Below, one piece after another: positions 15,990 through 29,751 of a DNA stretch of 64,000 bases (position 1 is the first letter of the stretch; the number at the start of each line of letters is the position of its first letter). The notes beneath the pieces are model-generated. The model was not told the DNA's origin, searched no databases, and saw nothing but the letters and a program-made list of their open reading frames with translations. The translations under genes were made by a program, and so were the position numbers. Source of the stretch: Pseudomonadota bacterium (GTDB lineage: Bacteria > Pseudomonadota > Gammaproteobacteria > Burkholderiales > Burkholderiaceae). The stretch is taken from NCBI GenBank assembly GCA_963205525.1, contig CAUJJP010000046.1, positions 16,801-80,800 on the forward strand. Direction: 5' to 3'.

Positions 15990-18317
15990 TCAGGAAGGCC
16001 GCGCCTGGTCGGGCTTGCTGTAGTCGCACACGCCCTCGGGGAAGATCTGCTGCAGGCGCGCGATGTCGGCGCTGCTCGGCACCCAGGGCGCGTAGCTGCC
16101 GTCGGCCACCGCTTGCGCGACCGGCTTGAGCGCGCAGCGGTAGATGCCACCCTCGATCGGTGCGCCGGCGACGGTGCGCGAGGTGCCGTACATCGGGAAG
16201 CGCTGCGTGCACTTGCCGGCGGGCCGGTCGTCGAGCACGCCGTCCCAGGCGTCGTTGCCGGCGTAGATCAGCGCGCCGTTGACGTCGAAGCAGCTGTCCA
16301 CCGCCGCCGCCGGCCGGTTCTCGGCGATGCTCTTGCCGGGGTTGGCGCGGATGTTGGCCATCCAATCGTCCATCACCTTCATCGCGTCCATGGACTGGCT
16401 GGCCTTGGGCGTGCCGGGCACGGTGTCGGTGAACCAGATCACCAGGTGGTCGGAGTTGCCCATCTTCTGCAGCACCCGCTTGCGCACCGCGAAGGACTGG
16501 TGGACGTTGTGCATGTCGAGCTCGCGCTCCATGTACTGGCGGTGGTCTATCGTGGGCAGCGGCATCTGGCCGCTGAACACCATGCCCGAGGTGTAGGCGG
16601 CGCGCATCGCGTCGGGGTCGCCGTGGGTGCGCGGCGCCGGCTGGTCGGCGGCCGGCTGCCGGTTCATGTTGCGGCTGCTCCAGAGGTCGAACCGGGTCGG
16701 GTCGGCCATCACCTCGGCCAGGGTCCCGATGTAGGGGAAGCCCTCCTGCACCATCTGGCTCGGGTGCTTCCAGCCGCCGATCTTGAAGTTCAGGTCCAGG
16801 AACTCGGCGCCGCTGATCTTGCCGGCCTTCAGCGAGTTCAGCCCGTACTGCACGCCCACGTTGTCCCAGGTCGGGCGCGCGGCGCCGCTGGCGTCGACGC
16901 CGTAGATGTTGCGCAGGTCGTCGTAATGCGTCCAGCGGATGGCGGCGATGTCGGACTGCGGCACGTACTTGTCCTGGTAGTCGGCCTCGCCGTAGTGCGG
17001 GTTCATCGCCAGCGCCGACAGGCCGATCCAGGATTTGCGGCATTCGGTGGAGCCGCGCGCGGTGCTCAGGCCGAGCATGGTCTTGGCGTCGGCGAAGGGG
17101 TCGTTGACCTCGGCCACGTCATCCTGGCCGGCCGGTGTCTCCTCGGCGTTCATGCCCACCAGCCAGCTGCGGTTCTTGGTCGTGCGCCACTTGGGGTTGG
17201 CCTTGTCGGTCACGTCCATGTAGTACTCGAGCAGCTCGCAGTCGCCGACGTGGATGGTCTGCGTCACCATGTCGGGGTAGGACTGCACGGGCAGCGCGGC
17301 ATCCAGGATGCCGGGGTTGTTCTGCGCCAGGATGTACTGCTGGATGGCGCCGCCCGAGCCGCCCAGGCCATAGGTGTAGAGCGGGCGGCCGTAGCGCTCG
17401 ATGAAGCGCTCCTTGGTCATCATCGCCGTCTCGCCCGAGACCTGCAGGTTGTAGTGGGTGTCGGTGACGTTGCCGCTGGAATGCACGATGGCGTCGCCGC
17501 GCGCGAGTACGTCGGCGTTCATCGAGCGGCCGTGGATGCGGCCCTGCGAGTGGCCGATCGCCACCCCGCCCTGGAAGTAGTACTGCAGCCGGCGGTTCCA
17601 CAGGCTGAGGTCGGGCCTGGACCGGTCCTCGTTTGCCGGCGCCAGCATGGCGAAGCTGTAGAGGAAGCGGTTGATGCTGCCGCGCTCCTGGCGCACGACG
17701 AAGTCCACCGTGCGGCCGTCGGCCAGGGTGATGGTCTTCATGTCGGCCGGGCGCGAGCCGTCGGCGGGCAGGTCTTTCCAGGCCTCGCCGGTGCTGCGGT
17801 AGTAGTAGCTGACGTAGGTTTCGATCGAGCAGTTGCGGCTGTAGCCGATCACCTGGCCCGCGGCGTCGGTGACCGGATAGCCGGGCGGGCTGGCGCTGTC
17901 CACCAGCGGCTGCTTGCCCAGGCGCTCGGTGCTGCAGACGAAGGGCGTTTGCTGCGGGCCGGAGAACATCGGCCCCGTGATCGGGTGGTTGGTGAGCGTC
18001 AGGCGCTGGTTGGCGTAGCCGTCGGAGCGCACTTCGAGCACGTTGGCGCCGTCCACCAGGCCGCTGACCACGCCCTCCAGTCGGTCGCCGTCGGCCTGCA
18101 GGGCGGGGCTGATGCGCGCGCCGTTGAGCCACAGCTCGATCTGGGCGTGCTTGGACGCAGGGGCCTCGATCTCGATGCGTGCGTCGCCGCCGGACACGTA
18201 CTGCGCCGGGCTGGACAGGATGCTGAGCCTGACGGGCCTGACTTCCTCGTTGCCGCCGCAGGCGGCCAGCAGCGCGGCTGCGGCGGCGGCGGAGATCAGG
18301 GTTCGGGTGTGCTTCAT
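15990..18317 (-). CDS. DUF6351-family exported lipoprotein, alpha/beta-hydrolase-like
   Basis: A 775-residue exported protein. The signal peptide ends in a lipobox (ALLAACGG), so it is probably lipid-anchored. An N-terminal Ig-like region (LSSPAQYVSGGDARIEIEAP, about 30-120) precedes a long domain resembling the uncharacterised DUF6351 family. A GGSGG turn with Ser321 (YTYGLGGSGGAIQQY) looks like the nucleophile elbow of a serine hydrolase, and HSQGRIHG and DHLVIWFTD are also conserved-looking. Substrate and activity are unknown. An ester or polymer hydrolase is an inference only. AGGAGA precedes the ATG. It is monocistronic, with 341 bp of untranslated sequence upstream. Confidence 0.7.
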   Translation of the reverse strand: MKHTRTLISAAAAAALLAACGGNEEVRPVRLSILSSPAQYVSGGDARIEIEAPASKHAQIELWLNGARISPALQADGDRLEGVVSGLVDGANVLEVRSDGYANQRLTLTNHPITGPMFSGPQQTPFVCSTERLGKQPLVDSASPPGYPVTDAAGQVIGYSRNCSIETYVSYYYRSTGEAWKDLPADGSRPADMKTITLADGRTVDFVVRQERGSINRFLYSFAMLAPANEDRSRPDLSLWNRRLQYYFQGGVAIGHSQGRIHGRSMNADVLARGDAIVHSSGNVTDTHYNLQVSGETAMMTKERFIERYGRPLYTYGLGGSGGAIQQYILAQNNPGILDAALPVQSYPDMVTQTIHVGDCELLEYYMDVTDKANPKWRTTKNRSWLVGMNAEETPAGQDDVAEVNDPFADAKTMLGLSTARGSTECRKSWIGLSALAMNPHYGEADYQDKYVPQSDIAAIRWTHYDDLRNIYGVDASGAARPTWDNVGVQYGLNSLKAGKISGAEFLDLNFKIGGWKHPSQMVQEGFPYIGTLAEVMADPTRFDLWSSRNMNRQPAADQPAPRTHGDPDAMRAAYTSGMVFSGQMPLPTIDHRQYMERELDMHNVHQSFAVRKRVLQKMGNSDHLVIWFTDTVPGTPKASQSMDAMKVMDDWMANIRANPGKSIAENRPAAAVDSCFDVNGALIYAGNDAWDGVLDDRPAGKCTQRFPMYGTSRTVAGAPIEGGIYRCALKPVAQAVADGSYAPWVPSSADIARLQQIFPEGVCDYSKPDQARPS

Positions 18318-18658
18318 CGCTGGGTCTCCTCTGTGGGTGCGGTGGCACCGTTCTTGGGTCGGACTTCGGGATGCAACATCTGCGGGCAGCAGCCACGGAA
18401 GGACTGCCAACGCCGGTGGAATCGTCAGGTCTTGTCGCGGCGATGCGAAAGACGATCTCTGAATGATTCTGATCACCGCGGCCGGCGCCGGACAGGTCGG
18501 CAAAACCCGCGGGTGCCCGGCGCCGGGTGGTGGGGCGTGGCGACCGGTGACGACGGGTGGCGACGGGTGATCGCGCGCGGTGGCGCACGGTGGCGGGCGG
18601 TGGCGGGCGGTGGAGCCGGGATCCGGGACGCGGGCACCCGCCGGTCAGCGCCTGCCCT
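18318..18658. other. 341-bp gap without a gene, with GGTGGCG-type repeats
   Basis: No open frame here looks coding. The left part should hold the promoter and ribosome-binding site of the leftward DUF6351 gene; AGGAGA near the start codon is clear, but no -35/-10 pair is convincing. From about 18537 to 18612 the sequence is low-complexity, made of irregular GGTGGCG / GGGCGGT / GACGGGT units. The stretch near 18625-18645 can fold into a GC hairpin just after the stop of the GntR gene. Confidence 0.5.
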
Positions 18659-19378
18659 TCAGGCCGCGGCGGCGAGCCCGTTCGCGAAGTGGCTGCGCAT
18701 CAGACGCCGTGCGGCCTCGCCGTCGGCGGCGTCTATGGCCTGCATGAGGGCACGGTGCTCGGCCAGCGAGTCCTCGAGCCGGCCCTGCCTGAGCAGCGAG
18801 TGGTGGCGGTTGAGTTTCATCACCTTGCGCAGGTCGGCCACGATCTGCTGCGCCCAGCGGTTGCCGGCGATGCGCAGCAGCGCGAGGTGGAAGGCCTCGT
18901 TGGTGGCGAAGAAGGCCTCGCGCTGGCGCACCTGGCGCTCCAGCCTGTCGTGCAGGGCGCGCAGCTCGGCACGTTCGGCCGCGCTGGCGCCGCTGGCGAC
19001 GCTGGCTGCGGCTTCGCTCTCCAGCAGGCCCAGCAAGGCGTAGACCTGGGCCACGTCGTCGCGCGACACCTCGGCGACGAAGGCGCCACGGCGCAGCTTC
19101 ATCGTCACCAGGCCCTCGACCGCCAGCACCTTGAGCGCCTCGCGCAGCGGGGTGCGGCTGATGCCGAGCTCGGCGGCGAGCTTCATCTCGTCGATCCAGC
19201 TGCCGGGCTCCAGGCGCCGGCCGAAGATCTGCTCGCGCAGGCGGTCGGCCACGTCCAGGTAGAGGGCGCGGCGGTCCAGCGGTGCGGCGGGGTCGACGGG
19301 TGGCATGGATGGGAGCAAAGTGCGGCGGTTGCCGGCCACGGTTTCGGCCGTTGGCAGGTGCCGGATATCGTGATTCAT
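18659..19378 (-). CDS. GntR-family (FadR/FCD-type) transcriptional regulator
   Basis: The 239-residue protein has an N-terminal winged helix (ADRLREQIFGRRLEPGSW, then ELGISRTPLREALKVLAVEGL, about 45-105). A C-terminal all-helical FCD ligand-binding domain follows, with the His residues that bind metal or ligand in this subfamily (ATNEAFHLALL, LAEHRALM, RSHFANGL). It is divergent from scpA of the propionyl-CoA module with 140 bp between them, so it is probably its local regulator, with an acyl-CoA or organic acid as effector (inference). The start codon is two bases from the palindrome at 19380-19391, consistent with autorepression. Confidence 0.9.
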   Translation of the reverse strand: MNHDIRHLPTAETVAGNRRTLLPSMPPVDPAAPLDRRALYLDVADRLREQIFGRRLEPGSWIDEMKLAAELGISRTPLREALKVLAVEGLVTMKLRRGAFVAEVSRDDVAQVYALLGLLESEAAASVASGASAAERAELRALHDRLERQVRQREAFFATNEAFHLALLRIAGNRWAQQIVADLRKVMKLNRHHSLLRQGRLEDSLAEHRALMQAIDAADGEAARRLMRSHFANGLAAAA

Positions 19379-19379
19379 A

Positions 19380-19391
19380 ATTATGCATAAT
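19380..19391. promoter_or_regulatory. Candidate GntR operator (perfect 12-bp palindrome)
   Basis: ATTATGCATAAT is a perfect palindrome in the only AT-rich stretch of the divergent gntR-scpA gap. It has the size and A/T-flanked form of operators bound by FCD-type GntR dimers. Its right half, CATAAT (19385-19390), resembles a -10 hexamer for the rightward scpA promoter, and it touches the gntR start codon, so binding could block both genes. A partial second half-site (CATAAT) overlaps at about 19376-19381. Confidence 0.6.
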
Positions 19392-19518
19392 GCTCGCCGG
19401 AGAACAAGACAACTCGGCGGTGGACCGAGTTGCCGCGCCGCTGCGGTCCGGCTTTTGCCTCATGCCGTGAGCCGCGCGGCGCCGCCTGCCGACTCCCACC
19501 GCGTTTGAACCAGCCCGG

Positions 19519-21683
<2,165 letters not shown>

Positions 21684-21687
<4 letters not shown>

Positions 21688-22735
21688 CGCTCGCCGATCC
21701 GGTCGACCCGGCCGACCAGGCGCTGCGCGACGCCGTGCTCGGTGCGCCCGGGCCGCTGCAGCGGCGCGCCGTGGCCAAGACCATCACCTTGCTGGAGAGC
21801 ACGCGCGCCGACCACCGCGCGCGCGCCGATGCCCTGCTCGACGCCCTGCTGCCGCACGCCGGGCGTGCGCTGCGCCTGGGCATCAGCGGCGTGCCGGGGG
21901 TTGGCAAGAGCACCTTCATCGAGGCCCTGGGTCTGCAGCTGACGGCGCTCGGTCACCGGGTGGCGGTGCTTGCGGTGGACCCCAGCTCCAGCCTTAGCGG
22001 CGGCAGCATCCTGGGCGACAAGACGCGCATGGAGCGCCTGGCCGCCGACCCGCAGGCCTACATCCGGCCCAGCCCGAGCAGCGGCACCCTGGGCGGCGTG
22101 GCCGAGAAGACGCGCGAGGCGATGCTGGTGTGCGAGGCCGCGGGATTCGACGTCGTGATCGTCGAGACCGTGGGCGTGGGCCAGAGCGAGACCGCGGTCG
22201 CCGGCATGACCGACTGCTTCGTGCTGCTGCTGCTGCCCAACGCCGGCGACGACCTGCAGGCGATCAAGAAGGGCGTGATGGAGCTGGCCGACCTGTTCGT
22301 CATCAACAAGGCCGACCTCGACCCCGACGCGGCCACCCGGGCGCGGGCCCAGATCACGAGCGCGCTGCGCCTGGTGGGCCGAGCCGGGCGCGCCGAACCC
22401 GAGAGCGCCCTGGCGCGCCCGCAGCCGCCGCAGGTGCTGCAGCTCAGCGCGCGCGCCGCCGACGGCGTGGCCGGCTTCTGGGCCGTGGTGAACGCCTGGC
22501 GCGAGGCCAGGCAGGCTGCCGGTCGCATCAGTGCGCGCCGCCACGAGCAGGACCGGGCCTGGATGTGGGAGCGCATCGAGGCCGGCCTGCACGAACGTTT
22601 CCGGCGCCACCCGCGGGTCTGCGAAGCCCTGCCGCGCCTGAGCGACGAAGTGCAGTCAGGCCGCCTCGCACCCTCGGTGGCGGCGCGCCGGCTGCTGGAC
22701 CTGCTGGACCCCGTCCAATCCCTGGAGAAGCCCTG

Positions 22736-22736
<1 letters not shown>
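21684..22736 (+). CDS. meaB: Methylmalonyl-CoA mutase GTPase chaperone MeaB
   Basis: G3E-family P-loop GTPase that protects methylmalonyl-CoA mutase and gates cofactor loading (also called ArgK or YgfD). The 350-residue product has the P-loop GVPGVGKST at 69-77, switch region [19 protein letters not shown], Walker B-like [13 protein letters not shown], and the guanine specificity motif NKAD. C-terminal residues form the dimerisation arm. The start overlaps the mutase stop (ATGA) and the stop shares one base with pccB, showing tight coupling that matches its known partnership. Confidence 0.95.
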
Positions 22737-24268
<1,532 letters not shown>

Positions 24269-24276
24269 GGCCGGCC

Positions 24277-26316
24277 ATGTTCGACAAGATCCTGATCGCC
24301 AACCGGGGCGAGATCGCCTGCCGCGTGATCGCCACCGCGAAGAAGATGGGCATCGCCACCGTGGCGGTGTATTCCGATGCCGACCGCGACGCGCGCCACG
24401 TCGAGCTTGCCGACGAGGCGCTGCACATCGGCGGCGCGCCCAGCCGCGAGAGCTACCTGCAGGCCGATCGCATCATCGCCGCCTGCCAGGCGAGCGGCGC
24501 GCAGGCGGTGCACCCGGGTTACGGCTTTCTGAGCGAGAACGAGGACTTTGCGCGCCGGGTGGAGGAAGCGGGCATCGTCTTCATCGGTCCCAAGCACCAC
24601 AGCATCGCCGCCATGGGCGACAAGATCGCGTCCAAGAAGCTGGCGCAGCAAGCGCAGGTCAACACCATCCCGGGCTGGAACGCGCCCATCGCCAACGTCG
24701 CCGAGGCGGTGCGCATCGCGCGCGACATCGGCTACCCGGTGATGATCAAGGCCAGCGCCGGCGGCGGTGGCAAGGGCTTGCGCGTGGCCTGGGACGACGC
24801 GCAGGCGAGCGAGGGCTTCGACGCCTGCCGCAACGAGGCGCGCGCGAGCTTCGGCGACGACCGCGTCTTCATCGAGAAGTTCGTCCAGAACCCGCGCCAC
24901 TTCGCGTTCCAGGTCCTGGGCGACGCGCACGGCAACCTGGTCTATCTGCACGAGCGCGAGTGCAGCATCCAGCGCCGGCACCAGAAGGTGATCGAGGAAG
25001 CGCCATCATCCTTCATCAGCGAGGAGACGCGCCAGGCGATGGGCGCGCAGGCGGTGGCGCTGGCGCGCGCGGTGAACTACCAGAGCGCGGGCACGGTGGA
25101 GTTCGTGGTCGGCGCCGACCAGAGCTTCTACTTCCTGGAGATGAACACCCGGCTGCAGGTCGAGCACCCGGTGACGGAGTGCATCACCGGCATCGACCTG
25201 GTGGAGATGATGATTCGGGTCGCGGCGGGCGAGAAGCTGCCCTTCGGACAGGCGCAGATCCAGCGCCGCGGCTGGGCGATCGAGTGCCGCATCAACGCCG
25301 AGGATCCCTTCCGCGGCTTCCTGCCCTCCACCGGCCGCCTGCTGCGCTACCTGCCGCCCGCGGCGACGCTGCAGGCGGCGCAGCCGCCAGCGCCGACAGG
25401 CACGGCGTACGGCGTGCGCGTGGACACCGGGGTCTTCGAGGGCGGCGAGATCCCGCTGCACTACGACTCGATGATCGCCAAGCTGATCGTCCACGGCAGC
25501 GACCGCGGCGACGCGATCGCGCGCATGCGCGAGGCGCTGGACGGCTTCGTGATACGCGGCGTGGCGAGCAACATCCCGTTCCAGGCCGCGCTGCTGGCGC
25601 ACCCGTCGTTCGTCGCCGGCGACTTCGACACCGGATTCATCGCCGCCCACTACGGCCAGGGCTTGTGTGCCGAGGACGTGCCGCACGCCGACCCGGACTT
25701 CCTGGTTGCGCTCGCCGGCGCCGCCTACCGGCGCTACCGCGAGCGCGCCGCCGGCATCCACGGCCAGCTCGCCGGCCATGGGGTGAAGATCGGCGAAGAC
25801 TTCACCGCGGTGGTCAGGCGCGAAGGCGGCGGGCACGACTACCACCCCATCACCCTGCGCCCGGACGGACACGCGGTGCAGGTGACGCTGGGCGACAAGA
25901 CCTATCTGATCGCCAGCGACTGGCAGTTCGGCGACGTCCGCGCCAGCGGCCGCTGCAACGGCCGGCTGTTCACGGCCCAGGTCGAACGCCAGGGGCTGTG
26001 GACCGTGGTCCAGCACCACGGCCGGCGCGTCGAGGCGATGCTGATGAGCGCGCGCGCCGCCGAGCTGCTGCGCGTGATGCCCTTCAAGCCGCCCGCCGAC
26101 ATGAGCAAGTTCCTGCTCTCGCCGATGCCGGGGCTGCTGGTGCAGTTGGCGGTGCAGCCGGGGCAGGCGGTGCGCGCGGGCGAGAAGCTGGCCGTCATCG
26201 AGGCCATGAAGATGGAGAACATCCTCGTCGCCCAGCAAGACGGCGTGGTGAAGGAACTGCTCGCCGAACCCGGCGCCAGCCTGAGCGTCGACCAGGCGAT
26301 CGTCGCCTTTCAGTGA
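24277..26316 (+). CDS. pccA: Propionyl-CoA carboxylase alpha subunit (biotin carboxylase / BCCP)
   Basis: Carboxylates its own biotin with ATP and bicarbonate, and carries it to PccB. The 679-residue protein starts [17 protein letters not shown]. It has the ATP-grasp glycine loop [26 protein letters not shown] for catalysis, the BT domain between, and a C-terminal biotinyl domain with EAMKMEN (Lys near residue 646). The overall length and the BT region fit PCC rather than the shorter AccC. It is followed 19 bp later by the VOC gene. Confidence 0.95.
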   Translation: MFDKILIANRGEIACRVIATAKKMGIATVAVYSDADRDARHVELADEALHIGGAPSRESYLQADRIIAACQASGAQAVHPGYGFLSENEDFARRVEEAGIVFIGPKHHSIAAMGDKIASKKLAQQAQVNTIPGWNAPIANVAEAVRIARDIGYPVMIKASAGGGGKGLRVAWDDAQASEGFDACRNEARASFGDDRVFIEKFVQNPRHFAFQVLGDAHGNLVYLHERECSIQRRHQKVIEEAPSSFISEETRQAMGAQAVALARAVNYQSAGTVEFVVGADQSFYFLEMNTRLQVEHPVTECITGIDLVEMMIRVAAGEKLPFGQAQIQRRGWAIECRINAEDPFRGFLPSTGRLLRYLPPAATLQAAQPPAPTGTAYGVRVDTGVFEGGEIPLHYDSMIAKLIVHGSDRGDAIARMREALDGFVIRGVASNIPFQAALLAHPSFVAGDFDTGFIAAHYGQGLCAEDVPHADPDFLVALAGAAYRRYRERAAGIHGQLAGHGVKIGEDFTAVVRREGGGHDYHPITLRPDGHAVQVTLGDKTYLIASDWQFGDVRASGRCNGRLFTAQVERQGLWTVVQHHGRRVEAMLMSARAAELLRVMPFKPPADMSKFLLSPMPGLLVQLAVQPGQAVRAGEKLAVIEAMKMENILVAQQDGVVKELLAEPGASLSVDQAIVAFQ

Positions 26317-26335
26317 ACCTCGAAGCGAGCCGCCC

Positions 26336-26809
26336 ATGACCAGCAGCGCCAAGCCCTTTCGCATCCTGGGCATCCAGCAGATCGCCATCGGCGGCCCGGA
26401 CAAGGCGCGGCTGCGCGCGCTGTGGGTCGACATCCTGGGCCTGCAGATCAAGTCCCACTTCGTCTCCGAGCGCGAGAACGTCGACGAAGACGTGTGCGCG
26501 CTCGGCCAGGGCCCGCACGCGGTCGAGGTGGATCTGATGCAACCGCTGGACCCCGACAAGAAGCCTGCCGTACACGCGACGCCGCTCAACCACGTCGGCC
26601 TGTGGGTCGACGACCTGCAAGCGGCGATGGCCTGGATGACGGCGCAGGGCGTGCGCTTCGCCCCCGGCGGCATCCGTGGCGGCGCCAGCGGCCACGACAT
26701 CTGCTTCATCCACCCCAAGGGCAACGAGCAGTTCCCGATCGGCGGCGAAGGCGTGCTGATCGAGCTCGTGCAGGCGCCACCCGAGGTGGTGGCGGCACTC
26801 GCGCGCTGA
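26336..26809 (+). CDS. VOC-superfamily protein, probable methylmalonyl-CoA epimerase
   Basis: The 157-residue protein has two VOC beta-alpha-beta-beta-beta modules ([11 protein letters not shown]... and [17 protein letters not shown]...). The gene order mutase-chaperone-carboxylase suggests it racemises (S)- to (R)-methylmalonyl-CoA, the one missing step. Of the four metal ligands known in the propionibacterial epimerase (His, Gln, His, Glu), His86 and Glu143 are present. The first is replaced by Gln15, and the second position reads Asp66 or Glu64 rather than Gln. It may therefore be a variant epimerase or another VOC enzyme such as a dioxygenase- or lyase-like protein. Confidence 0.7.
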   Translation: MTSSAKPFRILGIQQIAIGGPDKARLRALWVDILGLQIKSHFVSERENVDEDVCALGQGPHAVEVDLMQPLDPDKKPAVHATPLNHVGLWVDDLQAAMAWMTAQGVRFAPGGIRGGASGHDICFIHPKGNEQFPIGGEGVLIELVQAPPEVVAALAR

Positions 26810-26835
26810 ACAACCCGGAACGAGGAGACATACCG

Positions 26836-27483
26836 ATGGGCATCCAATCGCTGCTGGACCAGATCCTGGGCGCGGCCAACGCCGGCCCGGGGCGCACCGA
26901 CCTCGGCAAGTACGCCACCGGCGCCGCGGCGGGCGGCGCGCTCGCGCTGCTGCTGGGTGGCAAGAAGCGCGGCGCACTGCTGCGCTACGGCAGCGCCGCC
27001 GCGCTCGGTGCGCTGGCCTGGAACGTCTACCGCGAGTGGCAGGCCGGCGAGCGGCCCGGAACCGGCCAGCCGCGCGCCGCAGCGGGCGCCGGACAGGGCG
27101 CGGCGGCGCCCTTCGCCCAGCTGCCGCCGCCGGCCGCCGAGGACCGCAGCTGGGCCATGCTGCAGGCGATGATCGCCGCCGCCCGCGCCGACGGCCACAT
27201 GGACGAGCGCGAGCGCGGCCTGGTGGAGGCCGAGCTGGAGCGCCTGCAGGCCGAACCGGCACTGCGCACACGCGTGCAGGCCGAGCTGCAGCGCGCGGTC
27301 GACCCGGCCGAGGTGGCCGCCGCCGTGGCCTCGCCCGAGCAGGCGGCCGAGGTCTACCTCGCCAGCGTCGTCGTCTGCGACGCGGCCGGCACCATGGAGC
27401 GCGCCTACCTGGACGCGCTGGCCGTGGCGCTGCGCCTGCCGCCCGCGCTGAAGGCCGAGCTCGAGCGCCGCGCCGCCGGCTGA
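26836..27483 (+). CDS. TerB-like / DUF533 protein
   Basis: The 215-residue protein has an N-terminal Gly/Ala-rich hydrophobic stretch ([16 protein letters not shown]) and a Pro/Ala linker. A helical C-terminal domain ([20 protein letters not shown], with Asp/Glu in positions that bind metal in TerB-like folds) follows. This matches the DUF533 group, often encoded by proteobacteria as inner-membrane-associated proteins of unknown role; tellurite resistance should not be assumed. GAGGAGA precedes the ATG. It is 26 bp after the VOC gene, so it may be part of that operon. Confidence 0.75.
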   Translation: MGIQSLLDQILGAANAGPGRTDLGKYATGAAAGGALALLLGGKKRGALLRYGSAAALGALAWNVYREWQAGERPGTGQPRAAAGAGQGAAAPFAQLPPPAAEDRSWAMLQAMIAAARADGHMDERERGLVEAELERLQAEPALRTRVQAELQRAVDPAEVAAAVASPEQAAEVYLASVVVCDAAGTMERAYLDALAVALRLPPALKAELERRAAG

Positions 27484-27533
27484 AGCGGTTATCGCGGCTG
27501 GGCGACAATCGGGGCCAGGAGAGGTCCCGACCC

Positions 27534-28958
27534 ATGCCCGGACGCACGCTGTACGACAAGCTCTGGGACGACCACGTCGTCCACACCGAGGAAGATGGCA
27601 CCGCCATCCTCTACATAGACCGTCACCTGGTGCACGAGGTGACCAGCCCGCAGGCCTTCGAGGGCCTGCGCCTGGCCGGCCGCAAGCCCTGGCGGGTGAG
27701 TTCTATCGTCGCCACCGCCGACCACAACACCCCGACCACCGGCTGGGAGCGCGGCTACGACGGCATAGAGGACCCGATCAGCAAGCAGCAGATCGTGACC
27801 CTGGACGCCAACATCCGCGACTTCGGCGCCGCCGCCTACTTCCCCTTCCTGGACAAACGCCAGGGCATCGTGCACGTCATCGGGCCCGAGAACGGCGCCA
27901 CCCTGCCGGGCATGACGGTGGTCTGCGGCGACAGCCACACCAGCACCCACGGCGCTTTCGGCGCGCTCGCGCACGGCATCGGCACGAGCGAGGTTGAACA
28001 CGTCATGGCGACCCAGACGCTGCAGGCCAAGAAGGCGAAGAACATGCTGGTGCGGGTCGACGGCCAGCTTGCGCGCGGGTGTTCGGCCAAGGACATCGTG
28101 CTCGCCATCATCGGCCGCATCGGCACCGCCGGCGGCACCGGCTACACGATCGAGTTCGGCGGCAGTGCGATCCGCGCCCTGAGCATGGAAGGCCGCATGA
28201 CGGTGTGCAACATGGCCATCGAGGCCGGTGCGCGTGCCGGTCTGGTGGCGGTCGACGACACCACCCTGGCCTACGTGAAGGGGCGCGAGTTCGCACCCCA
28301 GGGCCTGGAGTGGGAGCAGGCGGTGACGCACTGGCGCACGCTGCACTCCGACGCCGACGCGCACTGGGACGCGGTGGTCGAGCTGGACGCGGCGCAGATC
28401 CTGCCCCAGGTGACCTGGGGCACGAGCCCGGAGATGGTGCTCGGCGTCGACCAGCGCGTGCCCGACCCCGACAAGGAGCGCGACCCCGTGCGCCGCGGCG
28501 CGATCGAGCGCGCGCTCGCCTACATGGGGCTGGACCCGAACAAGCCGATCGCCGACATCCGCATCGACAAGGTCTTCATCGGCTCGTGCACCAACAGCCG
28601 CATCGAAGACCTGCGCGAAGCCGCGGCCGTCGTGCGCAAGGTCGGCGGCCGGATCGCCGCCAACGTCCGGCTGGCGATGGTGGTGCCAGGGTCGGGGCGG
28701 GTGAAGGCGCAGGCCGAGCGCGAGGGCCTGCACGAGGTGTTCAAGGCCGCCGGCTTCGAGTGGCGCGAGCCCGGCTGCAGCATGTGTCTGGCGATGAACG
28801 CCGACCGGCTGGAGCCCGGCGAACGCTGTGCCAGCACCAGCAACCGCAATTTCGAAGGCCGCCAGGGCACCGGCGGCCGCACCCATCTGGTGAGCCCGGC
28901 GATGGCGGCGGCGGCGGCGCTGGCCGGTCACTTCGTCGACGTGCGCCGCGTCGCCTGA
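27534..28958 (+). CDS. leuC: 3-isopropylmalate dehydratase large subunit
   Basis: With LeuD isomerises 2- to 3-isopropylmalate in leucine synthesis. The 474-residue aconitase-family protein carries the [4Fe-4S] ligands, Cys in [11 protein letters not shown] and the CSMC pair in [10 protein letters not shown]. It also has [28 protein letters not shown] in the N-terminal domain. AGGAGAGG lies before the ATG, and GACAAT at about 27504-27509 is a possible -10 box. It heads leuC-entericidin-leuD-leuB. Confidence 0.97.
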   Translation: MPGRTLYDKLWDDHVVHTEEDGTAILYIDRHLVHEVTSPQAFEGLRLAGRKPWRVSSIVATADHNTPTTGWERGYDGIEDPISKQQIVTLDANIRDFGAAAYFPFLDKRQGIVHVIGPENGATLPGMTVVCGDSHTSTHGAFGALAHGIGTSEVEHVMATQTLQAKKAKNMLVRVDGQLARGCSAKDIVLAIIGRIGTAGGTGYTIEFGGSAIRALSMEGRMTVCNMAIEAGARAGLVAVDDTTLAYVKGREFAPQGLEWEQAVTHWRTLHSDADAHWDAVVELDAAQILPQVTWGTSPEMVLGVDQRVPDPDKERDPVRRGAIERALAYMGLDPNKPIADIRIDKVFIGSCTNSRIEDLREAAAVVRKVGGRIAANVRLAMVVPGSGRVKAQAEREGLHEVFKAAGFEWREPGCSMCLAMNADRLEPGERCASTSNRNFEGRQGTGGRTHLVSPAMAAAAALAGHFVDVRRVA

Positions 28959-28972
28959 AGGAGAGCGTTCCC

Positions 28973-29101
28973 ATGAAGCTGTTGATGACTGCGCTCGCCG
29001 CGCTGTACCTGCTGGCCGGCTGCAACACCATCGAAGGGGTCGGCAAGGACATCTCCAAGGCCGGCGACAAGATCGAAGAAGCGGCCAAGAAGAGCAAGTG
29101 A
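28973..29101 (+). CDS. Entericidin A/B-family small lipoprotein
   Basis: A 42-residue precursor: [17 protein letters not shown] is a lipoprotein signal with the lipobox LAGC. The mature peptide [20 protein letters not shown] is a charged amphipathic helix like entericidins. Entericidin B of E. coli is a stationary-phase, bacteriolytic-type lipoprotein; no function is proven for this copy. It sits between leuC and leuD, a placement seen in other Burkholderiales, with AAGGAGAG before the ATG. Its TGA overlaps the leuD ATG. Confidence 0.88.
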   Translation: MKLLMTALAALYLLAGCNTIEGVGKDISKAGDKIEEAAKKSK

Positions 29102-29751
29102 TGGAAGCATTTGTCGTACACGAGGGGCTGGTCGCCCCGATGGACAGGGACAACGTCGACACCGACGCCATCATCCCCAAGCAGTTCCTGAAGTCGATCG
29201 CGCGCAGTGGCTTCGGGCCCAACCTGTTCGACGAGTGGCGCTACCTGGACCACGGCGAGCCGGGCCAGGACATCGCCAGCCGCAAGCCCAACCCGGACTT
29301 CGTGCTCAACCAGGCGCGCTACCAGGGCGCGTCCATCCTGCTGGCCAGGCGCAACTTCGGCTGCGGCTCCAGCCGAGAGCACGCGCCCTGGGCGCTGCAG
29401 CAGTACGGTTTCCGGGCCCTGATCGCGCCCAGCTATGCCGACATCTTCTTCAGCAACTGCTTCAAGAACGGCCTGCTGCCGATTCAGCTGCCCGAGTCCC
29501 AGGTCGCGAACCTGTTCGACAAGGTCGCGGCCTTCCCCGGCTACCGGCTGCGGGTGGACCTGCCGCGCCAGGTGGTGGTGAAGCCCGACGGCAGCGAGCT
29601 CGCGTTCGAGATCCAGCCCTTTCGCAAGCACTGCCTGGTCAATGGCCTGGACGACATCGGACTGACCATGCGCCACGCCGACAAGATCCGCGCCTTCGAG
29701 GCCGAGCGCCTGGCGCGCATGCCCTGGCTGAACCACCGGAGCGTGGCATGA
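29101..29751 (+). CDS. leuD: 3-isopropylmalate dehydratase small subunit
   Basis: Swivelling domain that completes the LeuCD active site. The 216-residue product shows [19 protein letters not shown] at the N-terminus and the glycine-rich substrate loop [32 protein letters not shown] follows. The ATG overlaps the entericidin stop (TGATG), and its own stop overlaps the leuB start (ATGA), so leuC to leuB look like one transcription unit with coupled translation. Confidence 0.97.
   Translation: MEAFVVHEGLVAPMDRDNVDTDAIIPKQFLKSIARSGFGPNLFDEWRYLDHGEPGQDIASRKPNPDFVLNQARYQGASILLARRNFGCGSSREHAPWALQQYGFRALIAPSYADIFFSNCFKNGLLPIQLPESQVANLFDKVAAFPGYRLRVDLPRQVVVKPDGSELAFEIQPFRKHCLVNGLDDIGLTMRHADKIRAFEAERLARMPWLNHRSVA

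Noticed and set aside
18537..18612. GGTGGCG-rich tract considered as a CRISPR-like or iteron array
   Set aside because: Units are short, irregular and unspaced, with no cas or replication genes nearby. Low-complexity GC sequence explains it.
26836..27483. Tellurite-resistance function for the TerB-like protein
   Set aside because: Only a TerB-like/DUF533 fold is suggested. No other ter genes are present and the family's role is unknown.
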